From: an uncultured Dorea sp. | GTDB taxonomy: Bacteria > Bacillota > Clostridia > Lachnospirales > Lachnospiraceae | Assembly: GCA_910584615.1 (NCBI GenBank) | Contig: CAJUAM010000002.1 | Coordinates: forward strand, 76,542-140,541 | DNA length: 64,000 nucleotides | Reading direction: 5' to 3' | In this document: positions 54,476 through 62,934 of the stretch, one piece after another | How the letters are laid out: every line of letters starts with the position of its first letter | Numbering within the stretch: position 1 is the stretch's first letter | Made by a program: the position numbers and the translations under genes | The notes under the pieces: generated by a model | Seen by the model: the letters and a program-made list of their open reading frames with translations, nothing else | Told to the model about the DNA's origin: nothing | Databases searched by the model: none

Positions 54476-55810
54476 TCATTTCCGGTTTTCTTTCATAAAC
54501 TTTTCCATGATCTCTGCCAGCGCGATAGATTCGCCCCGCGTCAGTTTAAAATCATTTGTTGCAGTACGGTTGATGAGTGCCAGCATATCACTGATCTCAT
54601 ATCTTAATCCATCCCCCAGAAAGGTTTCCGAATATTTATCCACCTTCGCGGCATCTTCATAATGAACTTCAAAATAAGTAGTCTTCCACCACGGCGCATC
54701 CGCCACGATATACCCATTTGTTCCCGAAATCAAAAGCCGTCCCTCCGACTTTACTCCAAGTCCACAGGTTGCGGTCGCAAGTCCCGTTCTATATCTCAGC
54801 GTCACTCTTGTAAACAGATCCAGACCATTTTCTCCATTAAAGGAATCGAAAGAGATACTTTCATAATTTACTCCCATCATCTTTAAGATCGGCAGCATTA
54901 TGTAGCTTCCCAATTCTATAAAGCTGCCGCCATACATAGTATCTGTAAGCTCCCTGCTGCCAGAATCCTCAAGCTTGGTGAAGCATGCTTCTACATTACG
55001 GACGCTTCCGATCATCCCGCTGCAGGCAATACCCAGCAGCTTTTGAAACCCGGGGCAGTAAGATGTTTTTATTCCCTCAAATAGTATCAGGCCATGCTCT
55101 TTCGCATAGCCAAACACCTCTTCCGCCTGTTCTTTCCGCAAAACCAAGGGTTTCTCGCACAATACATGCTTTCCATGCTCTAATGCTGACTTAATGTATG
55201 CATAATGCGTCTGATGAGGCGACGCAATATATACAATATCAACAGCTCCAAAAAAGCGTTCCATATTCTCATATGGCTCTATTTCCCACTTTTCAGCAAA
55301 TTGTCTGGCACTTTCAAAATTAGGATTATAAACCCCCTGCGTACTGACACCGCTGACAAGTTTGGCTTCTGGTATAAAACGGTTCGCGATTCTTCCGGTT
55401 CCGATAATTCCGATACGCTGGATATGTTGCCTTTGCTCCCTTAGCATCGTACTGGAGATATTCTTCGTCCTTTCCAGATACACCACCTGACAGTAATCCC
55501 TAAGATAATCAAAAGTACCCGTCCAGTCTGAACCTACGGTAAATATATCAATATCATATTTCTTAATATCGCTGAATTTCTGACCAGATACTTCCTCGAT
55601 AATAACCTCATCCGCAAAGCCAGTCTTCTTAACATTTTCAATACGAGTCAGAATCGGATCAATCACCCCAAGCTTCCCGCGGGTCTTATCATAACTTTCT
55701 GTCGTCACCCCGACGATCAAGTAATCTCCCAACGCCTTCGCTCTTTGAAGCAGCCGGTAGTGTCCCTCATGGAAGAGATCGAACGTTCCATATGTAATTA
55801 CCTTTGTCAT
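54476..55810 (-). CDS. TagD-like cytidylyltransferase fused to a Gfo/Idh oxidoreductase
   Basis: 444 residues from the ATG at 55810, which shares one base with the upstream stop (TAATG) and has AAAGGGAAT ahead. About 1-125 is a nucleotidyltransferase (TYGTFDLFHEGHYRLL, VGSDWTGTFDYL, TKNISSTML). About 135-444 is a Gfo/Idh oxidoreductase (IGIIGTGRIANRFI, VYIASPHQTHYAY, VLCEKPLVL). The fused pair suggests one product: an alcohol or amino-alcohol phosphate that is both cytidylylated and oxidised or reduced. The substrate is unknown. Confidence 0.85.
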   Translation of the reverse strand: MTKVITYGTFDLFHEGHYRLLQRAKALGDYLIVGVTTESYDKTRGKLGVIDPILTRIENVKKTGFADEVIIEEVSGQKFSDIKKYDIDIFTVGSDWTGTFDYLRDYCQVVYLERTKNISSTMLREQRQHIQRIGIIGTGRIANRFIPEAKLVSGVSTQGVYNPNFESARQFAEKWEIEPYENMERFFGAVDIVYIASPHQTHYAYIKSALEHGKHVLCEKPLVLRKEQAEEVFGYAKEHGLILFEGIKTSYCPGFQKLLGIACSGMIGSVRNVEACFTKLEDSGSRELTDTMYGGSFIELGSYIMLPILKMMGVNYESISFDSFNGENGLDLFTRVTLRYRTGLATATCGLGVKSEGRLLISGTNGYIVADAPWWKTTYFEVHYEDAAKVDKYSETFLGDGLRYEISDMLALINRTATNDFKLTRGESIALAEIMEKFMKENRK

Positions 55811-58362
55811 TATATATTCCCTTTCACAAATTCGTACACATTCCTGCCACACGTTCCATCAGTGTTTGCATTGATCTTTGCAAATGCTGCCATCTGTTTT
55901 TTTCTGTCAAACTGATTTCCGGTTATATCGCCGTCAAGCAAATCTTTCAAAGAGTTAAATGCATTCTCCATTAACCAATACTGACTCCTCTCTGATTCCT
56001 CCATAAAGCCCGGCTCATGTTTCTTTAAATCATCATGATCAAATTCTATATAAACCTCTTTATATTCCTTTGTATCAATATTAATATCAAAAAATCTTCT
56101 TTCTGGTTCATACCATATCTGACACTCTGGCTTTCCCCGCCGCAAAAGCGGAATCATAAAACCGCCTTTACTATAGGTCATAAAATATTCATTTTTGCAA
56201 GCTTTCGCAACTGGCATTGGAAGTTCCCATTTTTCCATCTTTCCGGTTTCTTTGTCTAGGGAAAGATACATATTTCCCCAACACGGAGACACTACAATAT
56301 TTTCTCTGCCACTCTCTCTTGAAATCACTATATTCCCAAATGGCCTTTCATTGCATTCATTTCCTTGAGGCAATTTAACGGACTTAAACTCTAACGGTAA
56401 ATCACTATATTCCCTTACATACCCAGTCTTTGGATTCCAGCATGTTATCACCATTCCATTCAACGGCAAGAGCCATAAATCTTCCCCGTCAGGCACTATT
56501 CCCTGTATTCCCAGATTACTGTCCGAATCACTGCTGATCACCTTAGCTTCCAATGTATCCACATCCACAAACAAAAGCTGACTATCTTCTGGAGATGCAA
56601 AAACAAGATCATTCCCATAACAAGCTATACCGCCTCTTTGACATACTCCCCCCACATCTCTTATCCAGAACTGCTGTATACCACTTATATAACTGATTTT
56701 TTCTGTCCTCATATCAAACCGAATGACTCTCGGATAGTGAAGTGGAAGCAGGAAGAGATATCTTTCATTATACCAACAGCCTGAAAACGACGTTTCTCCG
56801 CCCATCTGTGATGTAAATTCAATTTTTCTTATTTTTTTATTCTCAATAATCAACAAATGCGGAACATTATGTGGGATTATATAAATCCTATTTCCAATTT
56901 CTACTGCACTCGCATAATAATTTCCGCCAGAATAACCATTTCCAAGATCCATATAAAATTTATAGCTGAAGTCATCCTTTTCAGAAAACCACAGTTGATT
57001 ATTTTTCGTAACCTGATATCTGGCTTTTCCCCAAAAATCAATGTAAGGGCAGGTAATCCGTTCTCCCCGCCAATCATCTTTTTCAGGAAGTGTATGGATA
57101 TTATTATTCAAAATAAATACCGGCTTCCCTGCCACCCCAAACAAAGATGTGACACTTGTCCCCGAATCACCGATGTAAGCATCGCAGAGGGCTATCGTAT
57201 CTTCGATATCAGGAGTCAGATCCAGAATACCCAGTTCTTCCTCTATAAACTGTCTCTTTAGATTATCATACGCCGGCTTATAAATCTTACGCATAGAGTC
57301 AAAAGTAGACTCGAGCAGTGGATGCGGCCTCCAGAGAAGACATGCGTCCTCCCGCCCCCGGAATATGTCAAATACATACTCCATCTTTTTCAGGAAAACT
57401 TCTGTATCCCCTAACATTCCGTTGATACTTGTATTATAAAAATATACTTTCTTCCCCTCCATTTTTTCCTGCCACCCCTCTGGCGGCTTTGGTGGATTCT
57501 GACATTTATGTATAACTCTGTCAAACTTCGGGGAACCTAATGGCAAGAACTTTTCATCCGGAATATCCGGGTCAAAAAATTTCCTGTAGCCTTCTGACTG
57601 AATTACAATGTAATCCGCATGCGTATACGCAGGGCAAAACGCCTGCCCTTCGCTCATACCGCCCGCCATAGAATAATAAGGTATATATACTAAACAATCT
57701 GTGAACTTCTTTAAATTCTCCGAATAAAAAAACGGATGCACACTTGTGACAAAATTATAATTATCATAAGGATTATGTATGAATATCATATCCGGCCGGT
57801 GCGCCTCAAAATCAAACTCCTCATACTTTATTATCGGCACATAATCCGGATAACTTGCGCCTTCGTAGTGCATTTCTTTAAAACTTCCGTCTGAATTTCT
57901 GTCATAATACGGAATAGGAATCACATAAGCGTCACAATCCGGATCTGCATCCGCCGCTTTCCAGACACTTTCAAGAGAATCCCACATAGCCGCCTTGTAA
58001 GGCAGAAATACCGCTTCACTTCTATATCTGATATCATTTCTGACACTATTTTCTGTTTTAATGATTGATTTGTTTAACAACTTATACAGCTTATTGGGAT
58101 TAGTATCCGGATTTTTCGACACCTCTTCATAAGCTTGAAATACAATCTCGCAGTATTCTTCTAAACGAAGTACTGTTATAAAGCCTTCACCTTCCGAGGC
58201 TTCTATCATATTGCCCAATTCGATCGCTTTTTGCTGGCATAACATCAATATATCCATTACAGTCTGCTGCGTGTTATGATTAATGCCTTCCTTGATCTCT
58301 TTGTGACCTTCCGATATCTCCCTTAATAGCTCTTCTATCTGTTTTTTTTGGGCTTTTCTCAT
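55810..58362 (-). CDS. Glycerophosphotransferase-like GT-B protein fused to a beta-propeller-like domain
   Basis: 850 residues. A helical stretch (1-90) leads to a GT-B-like domain (about 100-450) with the poly(glycerophosphate)-polymerase-like motifs ACLLWRPHPLLEST and DAYIGDSGTSVTSLFGVAG. About 455-790 consists of repeated beta-strand units with aromatic and Gly patterns (NRIYIIPHN, RYLFLLPLHYPRVIRFD, NDLVFASPEDSQLLFVD, EDLWLLPLNGMVI), which looks like a propeller. It probably transfers a glycerol-phosphate-like unit, with the propeller binding the acceptor. It is the first gene after an internal promoter and GGAAGGAAT precedes its ATG. Confidence 0.7.
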   Translation of the reverse strand: MRKAQKKQIEELLREISEGHKEIKEGINHNTQQTVMDILMLCQQKAIELGNMIEASEGEGFITVLRLEEYCEIVFQAYEEVSKNPDTNPNKLYKLLNKSIIKTENSVRNDIRYRSEAVFLPYKAAMWDSLESVWKAADADPDCDAYVIPIPYYDRNSDGSFKEMHYEGASYPDYVPIIKYEEFDFEAHRPDMIFIHNPYDNYNFVTSVHPFFYSENLKKFTDCLVYIPYYSMAGGMSEGQAFCPAYTHADYIVIQSEGYRKFFDPDIPDEKFLPLGSPKFDRVIHKCQNPPKPPEGWQEKMEGKKVYFYNTSINGMLGDTEVFLKKMEYVFDIFRGREDACLLWRPHPLLESTFDSMRKIYKPAYDNLKRQFIEEELGILDLTPDIEDTIALCDAYIGDSGTSVTSLFGVAGKPVFILNNNIHTLPEKDDWRGERITCPYIDFWGKARYQVTKNNQLWFSEKDDFSYKFYMDLGNGYSGGNYYASAVEIGNRIYIIPHNVPHLLIIENKKIRKIEFTSQMGGETSFSGCWYNERYLFLLPLHYPRVIRFDMRTEKISYISGIQQFWIRDVGGVCQRGGIACYGNDLVFASPEDSQLLFVDVDTLEAKVISSDSDSNLGIQGIVPDGEDLWLLPLNGMVITCWNPKTGYVREYSDLPLEFKSVKLPQGNECNERPFGNIVISRESGRENIVVSPCWGNMYLSLDKETGKMEKWELPMPVAKACKNEYFMTYSKGGFMIPLLRRGKPECQIWYEPERRFFDINIDTKEYKEVYIEFDHDDLKKHEPGFMEESERSQYWLMENAFNSLKDLLDGDITGNQFDRKKQMAAFAKINANTDGTCGRNVYEFVKGNI

Positions 58363-58401
58363 CTTTATATTCCTTCCGCTTTTCCGAATAATTTTCTACA
58401 C

Positions 58402-58435
58402 AAAAAATAGGCTCCATAAATATGGCTGCCATACT
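58402..58435 (-). terminator. Attenuator-like hairpin in the leader of the long downstream operon
   Basis: On the minus strand the leader RNA can fold GGC/GCC and CCAT/ATGG around an ATTT loop (58430 to 58410), followed directly by TATTTTTT (58409-58402), the form of an intrinsic terminator. An overlapping alternative, TATGG (58433-58429) with CCATA (58425-58421), would prevent it. It lies between a consensus promoter and the 850-residue protein's start, so read-through may be controlled. The stem is short, so strength is uncertain. Confidence 0.5.
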
Positions 58436-58475
58436 TATCCAGTCAGACTAATCTCCCTTTCCCAAATACACGATA

Positions 58476-58504
58476 AGTATAATTCATCCCGTCAGCCATG
58501 TCAA
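58476..58504 (-). promoter_or_regulatory. Internal sigma-A promoter for the long downstream operon
   Basis: On the minus strand TTGACA (58504-58499), a 17-base spacer, and TATACT (58481-58476) form a near-perfect sigma-A promoter, starting just after the manA stop. The start of transcription would be near 58469, giving a leader of about 105 bases before the ATG at 58362. It can drive everything from the 850-residue gene down to 4183 independently of the gmd promoter. Confidence 0.75.
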
Positions 58505-58506
58505 GA

Positions 58507-59511
58507 TTATCCGCTTATGGCAAGGAACTCCGCTCTTCCGTGGATCCTTGCCCCGGACTCTGCAGGAAAGAATATACAATCGCCTTTGAAATACGGGAAC
58601 TGCTCATGCTCCCCATAAAAAAATGTCCCGCAGCCGCCAATACAAAGCAGCACTCTGAAAGAAATACTGTCTGCCTGATATTCCACCAGCTTTCGGTAAC
58701 GTTCTGTATTCACAAGCATTCTCTGTACTTCAAAATGTTTACATCTGCATAAAAGTTCTGCAGCGCAGCCAGGCTTATATCTTAAAACACGCAAAGGCTG
58801 CCCCGGTTCTTCATTCCCCTTAAGGTCTGCCACATCCAGAGCCTTTTCTATATGTAATTCTCTCTTTTTTCCGCCTTTTTCCACACGGTTATAATCATAC
58901 AGACGGTAAGTAAGGTTGGAGTTTTCCTGTATCTCTGCAACAAGCACTCCTGCCCCGATCGCATGGACCTTACCCGCCGGAATGTAAAACACATCATCCT
59001 TCTTAACCGGTATGCGCAGCAGATGTCTTTCTACGGTACCCTGTTCAATACTGTTTTTTAACTTTTCTTTGTCAATTGCATGGTGAAAACCATATAAAAG
59101 TGACGCTTCCTTAGATGCATCAAGCACATACCACATCTCATTCTTTCCACGCCGGTCTTTTTCACAGGCCCTTGCATACACATCATCCGGATGTACTTGT
59201 ACAGACAGGTTTTTTTTCGCGTCAATTAATTTAACCAGTATAGGCAAATCTTTGCCCGGCCCCGAACGAGTCCCCAAATAAGAAGGATTATCCGACAATA
59301 CATCTGACAAAAGCCTCCCCTTATGCGTACCGCTTGCTACCATGCTGACACCGTCTGGGTGTGTAGAACATTCCCATGTTTCTGCGAGAGGGTCCATGTT
59401 GATCCCTTTTGCAAAATCATCATTTAATCTCGTTCCGCCCCACAGATATCCCTTTGCTGCCGGTCTTAAAAGGAACGGTTCATTATTCAAGCGGATATTT
59501 CTGTTTGTCAT
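58507..59511 (-). CDS. manA: Mannose-6-phosphate isomerase, class I
   Basis: 334-residue ManA that links fructose-6-phosphate to mannose-6-phosphate at the head of GDP-mannose synthesis. YLWGGTRLNDDF near the N-terminus, VQVHPDDVYAR (zinc Gln-His), KNEMWYVLDA (zinc Glu), and FYIPAGKVHAIGAGVLVAEIQ (zinc His) are typical. Start ATG at 59511 overlaps the end of manC by 29 bases and has GGGAGAT nine bases upstream. No phosphomannomutase gene is seen in the window. Confidence 0.92.
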   Translation of the reverse strand: MTNRNIRLNNEPFLLRPAAKGYLWGGTRLNDDFAKGINMDPLAETWECSTHPDGVSMVASGTHKGRLLSDVLSDNPSYLGTRSGPGKDLPILVKLIDAKKNLSVQVHPDDVYARACEKDRRGKNEMWYVLDASKEASLLYGFHHAIDKEKLKNSIEQGTVERHLLRIPVKKDDVFYIPAGKVHAIGAGVLVAEIQENSNLTYRLYDYNRVEKGGKKRELHIEKALDVADLKGNEEPGQPLRVLRYKPGCAAELLCRCKHFEVQRMLVNTERYRKLVEYQADSISFRVLLCIGGCGTFFYGEHEQFPYFKGDCIFFPAESGARIHGRAEFLAISG

Positions 59512-60796
59512 CTACACTGATCTCCCTGCCAAGCTGCACCTCTATAAGCTTAAGTTTTGTGTCCGCGATAACCGTATGACGGCAGCCCGCCTCCATGGCA
59601 ATCACATCCCCCACTGTTACTTTCTGCTCCATACCATCTACAATCGTACGTCCCTCTCCGCTGACGACTGTCCACACCTCATCCCGGTTTCTGTGGCTGT
59701 GATAATTCATCCGGCACCCAGGATTCAACGTCACCTTAATAGTCATGCTCTCGTTTTCTACATCAAGGACGCGGAAACTCCCCCATGACTTCTCGGCGAA
59801 CATTACCTGCTGGCTGATATCATCAACATAAGGCTTTATATAACTGGACTGTTTCTTATCGGACACAAGAATTCCCTCTGGCGATGCGGAAATGACCATA
59901 TCCGCAACTCCCATAGTTAATATCGGCACATTCAATTCATTAATAACATGTACATTCTGGCAAGTATTGCCTATAACCGCATTGCCTACGCTGTTTTCTT
60001 CCATTGCTTCAGTCAGGGTGTTCCATGTCCCCAGATCCTTCCACTGCCCTTCGTACCTCATTACCTGTATTTTCTTTTCATTTTCCACTACGGCATAGTC
60101 AAAACTTATTTTATTAAGTTCAGCGTATTTATCAAAAAGATCAGCGTAGTCTTCAAAATCAATAAGTTCATGTGCCGTATCCAGGATGTATTTTAACTTG
60201 CAGGCGAATACTCCTCCATTCCAGAGCGCTCCCTGTGAGATATATTCCTGCGCGGTTTTTTCGTCCGGCTTTTCTTTAAAAGTAGAAACTGTACTGATAC
60301 TGCTTGTATCATCAGGAATAATGTAACCGTATTTTTCGCTTGGATAAGTAGGATGGATCCCCATAAGCACAAGATTGGCCTCTCCTTTTGCTGCCTGTCT
60401 CCCCAGTTCTTCTACAGCTTTAAAATACTCATCTTCTACATATGGATCCACGGGACATATCACAACAGGTTCTTCCTCTGTCACCCCCATCACATCATGA
60501 AGATATGCCACCGCAAGCGTAATAGCAGGAAAAGTATCACGTCTGCAGGGTTCCACAGAGACCTCTGCATTCTCTCCCAGCTGATTGCGTATTGCCGATA
60601 CCTGAGCCTTTGACGTGGCAATCGTTACTTTGGCAGATGGATCCGCCTGCCTGATCTGGCGGTACACTCTCTGCAGCATGGACTCATAACCGCCATCTTC
60701 TGTTTTAAATATTTTGATAAACTGCTTCGACCGGATATCATTAGACAGCGGCCATAAACGTTTGCCGGAACCTCCCGACAGCAACACAATATTCAT
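59483..60796 (-). CDS. manC: Mannose-1-phosphate guanylyltransferase
   Basis: 437-residue ManC making GDP-mannose from mannose-1-phosphate and GTP. The N-terminal pyrophosphorylase loop is LLSGGSGKRLWPLSN, with VEPCRRDTFPAITLA, VCPVDPY and FKEKPD-type motifs. The last ~110 residues form the cupin-like C-terminal part (MNYHSHRNRDEVWTVVSG). The N-terminal half alone would suffice for guanylyl transfer; because a separate ManA is encoded next door, the C-terminal half may not be needed as an isomerase. GGAGGATATT precedes the ATG. Confidence 0.93.
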   Translation of the reverse strand: MNIVLLSGGSGKRLWPLSNDIRSKQFIKIFKTEDGGYESMLQRVYRQIRQADPSAKVTIATSKAQVSAIRNQLGENAEVSVEPCRRDTFPAITLAVAYLHDVMGVTEEEPVVICPVDPYVEDEYFKAVEELGRQAAKGEANLVLMGIHPTYPSEKYGYIIPDDTSSISTVSTFKEKPDEKTAQEYISQGALWNGGVFACKLKYILDTAHELIDFEDYADLFDKYAELNKISFDYAVVENEKKIQVMRYEGQWKDLGTWNTLTEAMEENSVGNAVIGNTCQNVHVINELNVPILTMGVADMVISASPEGILVSDKKQSSYIKPYVDDISQQVMFAEKSWGSFRVLDVENESMTIKVTLNPGCRMNYHSHRNRDEVWTVVSGEGRTIVDGMEQKVTVGDVIAMEAGCRHTVIADTKLKLIEVQLGREISVDDKQKYPLE

Positions 60797-60806
60797 AATA
60801 TCCTCC

Positions 60807-61751
60807 CTATTTTTCAGTTCTTGCCAAGCTGTTTAAAAAATCTTTATAAGTAAGTCGGATTCCCTCCTCAAGTTCCGTCCGGTATCTCCAACCCATCTCT
60901 CTGACCTTGCTGACATCTAAAAGTTTTCTCGGTGTACCGTTCGGCTTTTCTTTATCCCACAAAATCTGTCCTTCATATCCTATTATCTCTGCCACAAGCT
61001 CTGCCAGCTCCTTAATCGTAAGTTCCTTTCCCGTTCCGGCATTCACAGTCTCATTGCCGCTGTAGTTATTCATTAAAAACACGCACAGATCCGCCAGATC
61101 ATCCACATAGAGAAATTCCCTCAATGGGCTTCCATCTCCCCAGCAGACAACAGAAGGCCGCCCCTCTATCTTCGCCTCATGAAATCTTCTGATCATAGCG
61201 GGAAGAACATGGGAATGTGTAAGATGGTAATTATCATTAGGGCCGTAAAGATTGGTCGGCATCACAGATATAAAATCCGTACCATACTGTCGGTTCAGAT
61301 ACTCGCAATATTTCAGACCGCTGATCTTAGCTAATGCATACGCCTCATTTGTTTTTTCCAGTTCCGATGTCAAAAGACAGCTCTCCGCCATCGGCTGAGG
61401 CGCCATCCTCGGATAGATGCATGAGCTTCCTAAAAACTCCAGTTTCCTGCATCCATTTCCCCACGCGGAATGAATAACATTCATTTCAAGCATCATATTA
61501 ACGTACAAAAAATCTGCCAATAAACTGCTGTTTGCTTCGATGCCCCCTACTTTGGCAGCCGCAAGAAAGACATATTCCGGCTTCTCATCTCTAAAAAACG
61601 CTTCCACATCATCCTGCCGGCAAAGATCAAGTTCTGCATGGGTACGGGTAACGATATTGTCATATCCCTGTCTCTTAAGTTCCCTTACAATCGCGGATCC
61701 TACCATTCCAAGATGGCCTGCCACATATATTTTCGCGTCCTTTTCCATCAT
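60807..61751 (-). CDS. fcl: GDP-L-fucose synthase
   Basis: 314-residue SDR (WcaG/Fcl) that epimerises and reduces GDP-4-keto-6-deoxymannose to GDP-L-fucose with [21 protein letters not shown] (about 11-26), [15 protein letters not shown] (catalytic Ser and Cys), [13 protein letters not shown] (Tyr-Lys) and [12 protein letters not shown] are the family signatures. It starts 4 bases after gmd. Its product would feed the GT11 fucosyltransferase at 36315-37184. Confidence 0.94.
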   Translation of the reverse strand: MMEKDAKIYVAGHLGMVGSAIVRELKRQGYDNIVTRTHAELDLCRQDDVEAFFRDEKPEYVFLAAAKVGGIEANSSLLADFLYVNMMLEMNVIHSAWGNGCRKLEFLGSSCIYPRMAPQPMAESCLLTSELEKTNEAYALAKISGLKYCEYLNRQYGTDFISVMPTNLYGPNDNYHLTHSHVLPAMIRRFHEAKIEGRPSVVCWGDGSPLREFLYVDDLADLCVFLMNNYSGNETVNAGTGKELTIKELAELVAEIIGYEGQILWDKEKPNGTPRKLLDVSKVREMGWRYRTELEEGIRLTYKDFLNSLARTEK

Positions 61752-61755
61752 TATC

Positions 61756-62787
61756 TTACTGCTCCTCTGCTACTTTTTTCATATCATGTTCTACCATAAG
61801 TCTTACCAGTTCTTCAAAACTGGTCTTCGTCGGATTCCATCCAAGTTCCCTCTTTGCCTTACTTGGATCTCCCAAAAGATCAACCACATCCGTAGGGCGG
61901 TAAAACTCAGCACTTACCTCAACGATCACTCTTCCGCTCTCTTTATCTATTCCTTTCTCATCTATGCCTTCCCCGGTAAATTCAAGTTCAATTCCGGCAT
62001 AAGAAAACGCCAGTTTACAAAACTCACGTACCGTATGCTGCTCCCCTGTCGCAATGACAAAATCTTTTGGTATATCATTCTGAAGAATAAGCCACATACA
62101 TTCTACGTAATCTTTCGCATATCCCCAGTCACGAAGCGAATCCAGATTTCCAAGATACAGTTTATCTTGTTTTCCATACTTGATACGGGCTGCCGCCAGC
62201 GTAATCTTTCTCGTTACAAATGTTTCACCGCGCCGTTCGGATTCGTGATTAAAAAGGATTCCTGAACAGCAGAACATATGATACGCTTCCCGATACTCTT
62301 TCGTGATCCAGAATCCATATTGTTTGGCTACTGCATATGGACTGTACGGATGAAACGGCGTGTCCTCATTCTGCGGTACTTGTTCCACTTTACCGTATAG
62401 TTCTGAAGTCGATGCCTGATAGATCCGGCAGCTCTCTCCCAGACCGCACAGCCGGACTGCCTCTAAGATACGCAGCACTCCTACCGCATCTACATCCGCT
62501 GTAAACTCCGGAACCTCAAAACTTACCTGAACATGGCTCTGTGCCGCAAGATTATAGATCTCATCCGGACGCACAGTACTGATTATGGACATAATACTCA
62601 TAGAATCCCCCATATCTCCATAATGCAGATAAAAATCAGGCATTCCTTCTATATGTGAAATCCTTTCATGATAATCCACAGAACTCCGCCTGATCAACCC
62701 ATGTACCTCATATCCTTTTTCCAGCAGAAATTCTGCCAGATATGAACCATCCTGCCCTGTGATTCCCGTAATTAATGCTTTTTTCAT
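61756..62787 (-). CDS. gmd: GDP-mannose 4,6-dehydratase
   Basis: About 343 residues from the ATG at 62787, for which GGGGG lies 9 bases upstream (the ATG at 62796 is too close to it). Converts GDP-mannose to GDP-4-keto-6-deoxymannose. [45 protein letters not shown] and [10 protein letters not shown] are typical Gmd motifs, with YAVAKQYG as the Tyr-Lys pair (YxxxK). It is the first gene of the minus-strand array, transcribed away from the AraC regulator gene. Confidence 0.94.
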   Translation of the reverse strand: MKKALITGITGQDGSYLAEFLLEKGYEVHGLIRRSSVDYHERISHIEGMPDFYLHYGDMGDSMSIMSIISTVRPDEIYNLAAQSHVQVSFEVPEFTADVDAVGVLRILEAVRLCGLGESCRIYQASTSELYGKVEQVPQNEDTPFHPYSPYAVAKQYGFWITKEYREAYHMFCCSGILFNHESERRGETFVTRKITLAAARIKYGKQDKLYLGNLDSLRDWGYAKDYVECMWLILQNDIPKDFVIATGEQHTVREFCKLAFSYAGIELEFTGEGIDEKGIDKESGRVIVEVSAEFYRPTDVVDLLGDPSKAKRELGWNPTKTSFEELVRLMVEHDMKKVAEEQ

Positions 62788-62826
62788 CCCTGACATCCCC
62801 CTTGTATCATGTTAATGATATATTCT

Positions 62827-62856
62827 ATCATAGGAATGCCCTTCATTTACATTCAT
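62827..62856 (-). promoter_or_regulatory. gmd: Candidate gmd promoter with a weak -35
   Basis: On the minus strand TATGAT (62832-62827) is a good -10; the -35 region 17-18 bases upstream (about 62850-62856, ATGAAT-like) matches the consensus poorly. That is the form expected of an activator-dependent promoter. Two TGAATG/TGAAGG-like direct repeats fall in the same stretch. Transcription would start near 62820, about 33 bases before the gmd ATG. Confidence 0.45.
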
Positions 62857-62871
62857 AATATTGACATCCTC

Positions 62872-62900
62872 TTGCACGATATTGGCATTCATGCTATGAT
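62872..62900 (+). promoter_or_regulatory. Promoter of the AraC-family regulator gene
   Basis: TTGCAC (62872-62877), a 17-base spacer, and TATGAT (62895-62900) with an extended TGC just ahead of the -10 form a good sigma-A promoter. Transcription would start near 62907, about 28 bases upstream of the ATG at 62935, with GGAAGG in between as the ribosome binding site. Confidence 0.65.
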
Positions 62901-62934
62901 AAAATTCAGATTATGGAAGGAAATCTAATGTAAG

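Larger units (their letters stand above)
62826..62901. promoter_or_regulatory. Near-perfect inverted repeat between gmd and the AraC-family gene
   Basis: TATCATAG-GAATGCC (62826-62840) and GGCATTC-ATG-CTATGATA (62884-62901) are inverted copies differing only by a 3-base insertion. Each arm contains TATGAT placed as a -10 element of a divergent promoter, with GGCATTC just upstream of it. It is a plausible target of the adjacent AraC-family regulator, or a shared regulator site. Confidence 0.6.
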
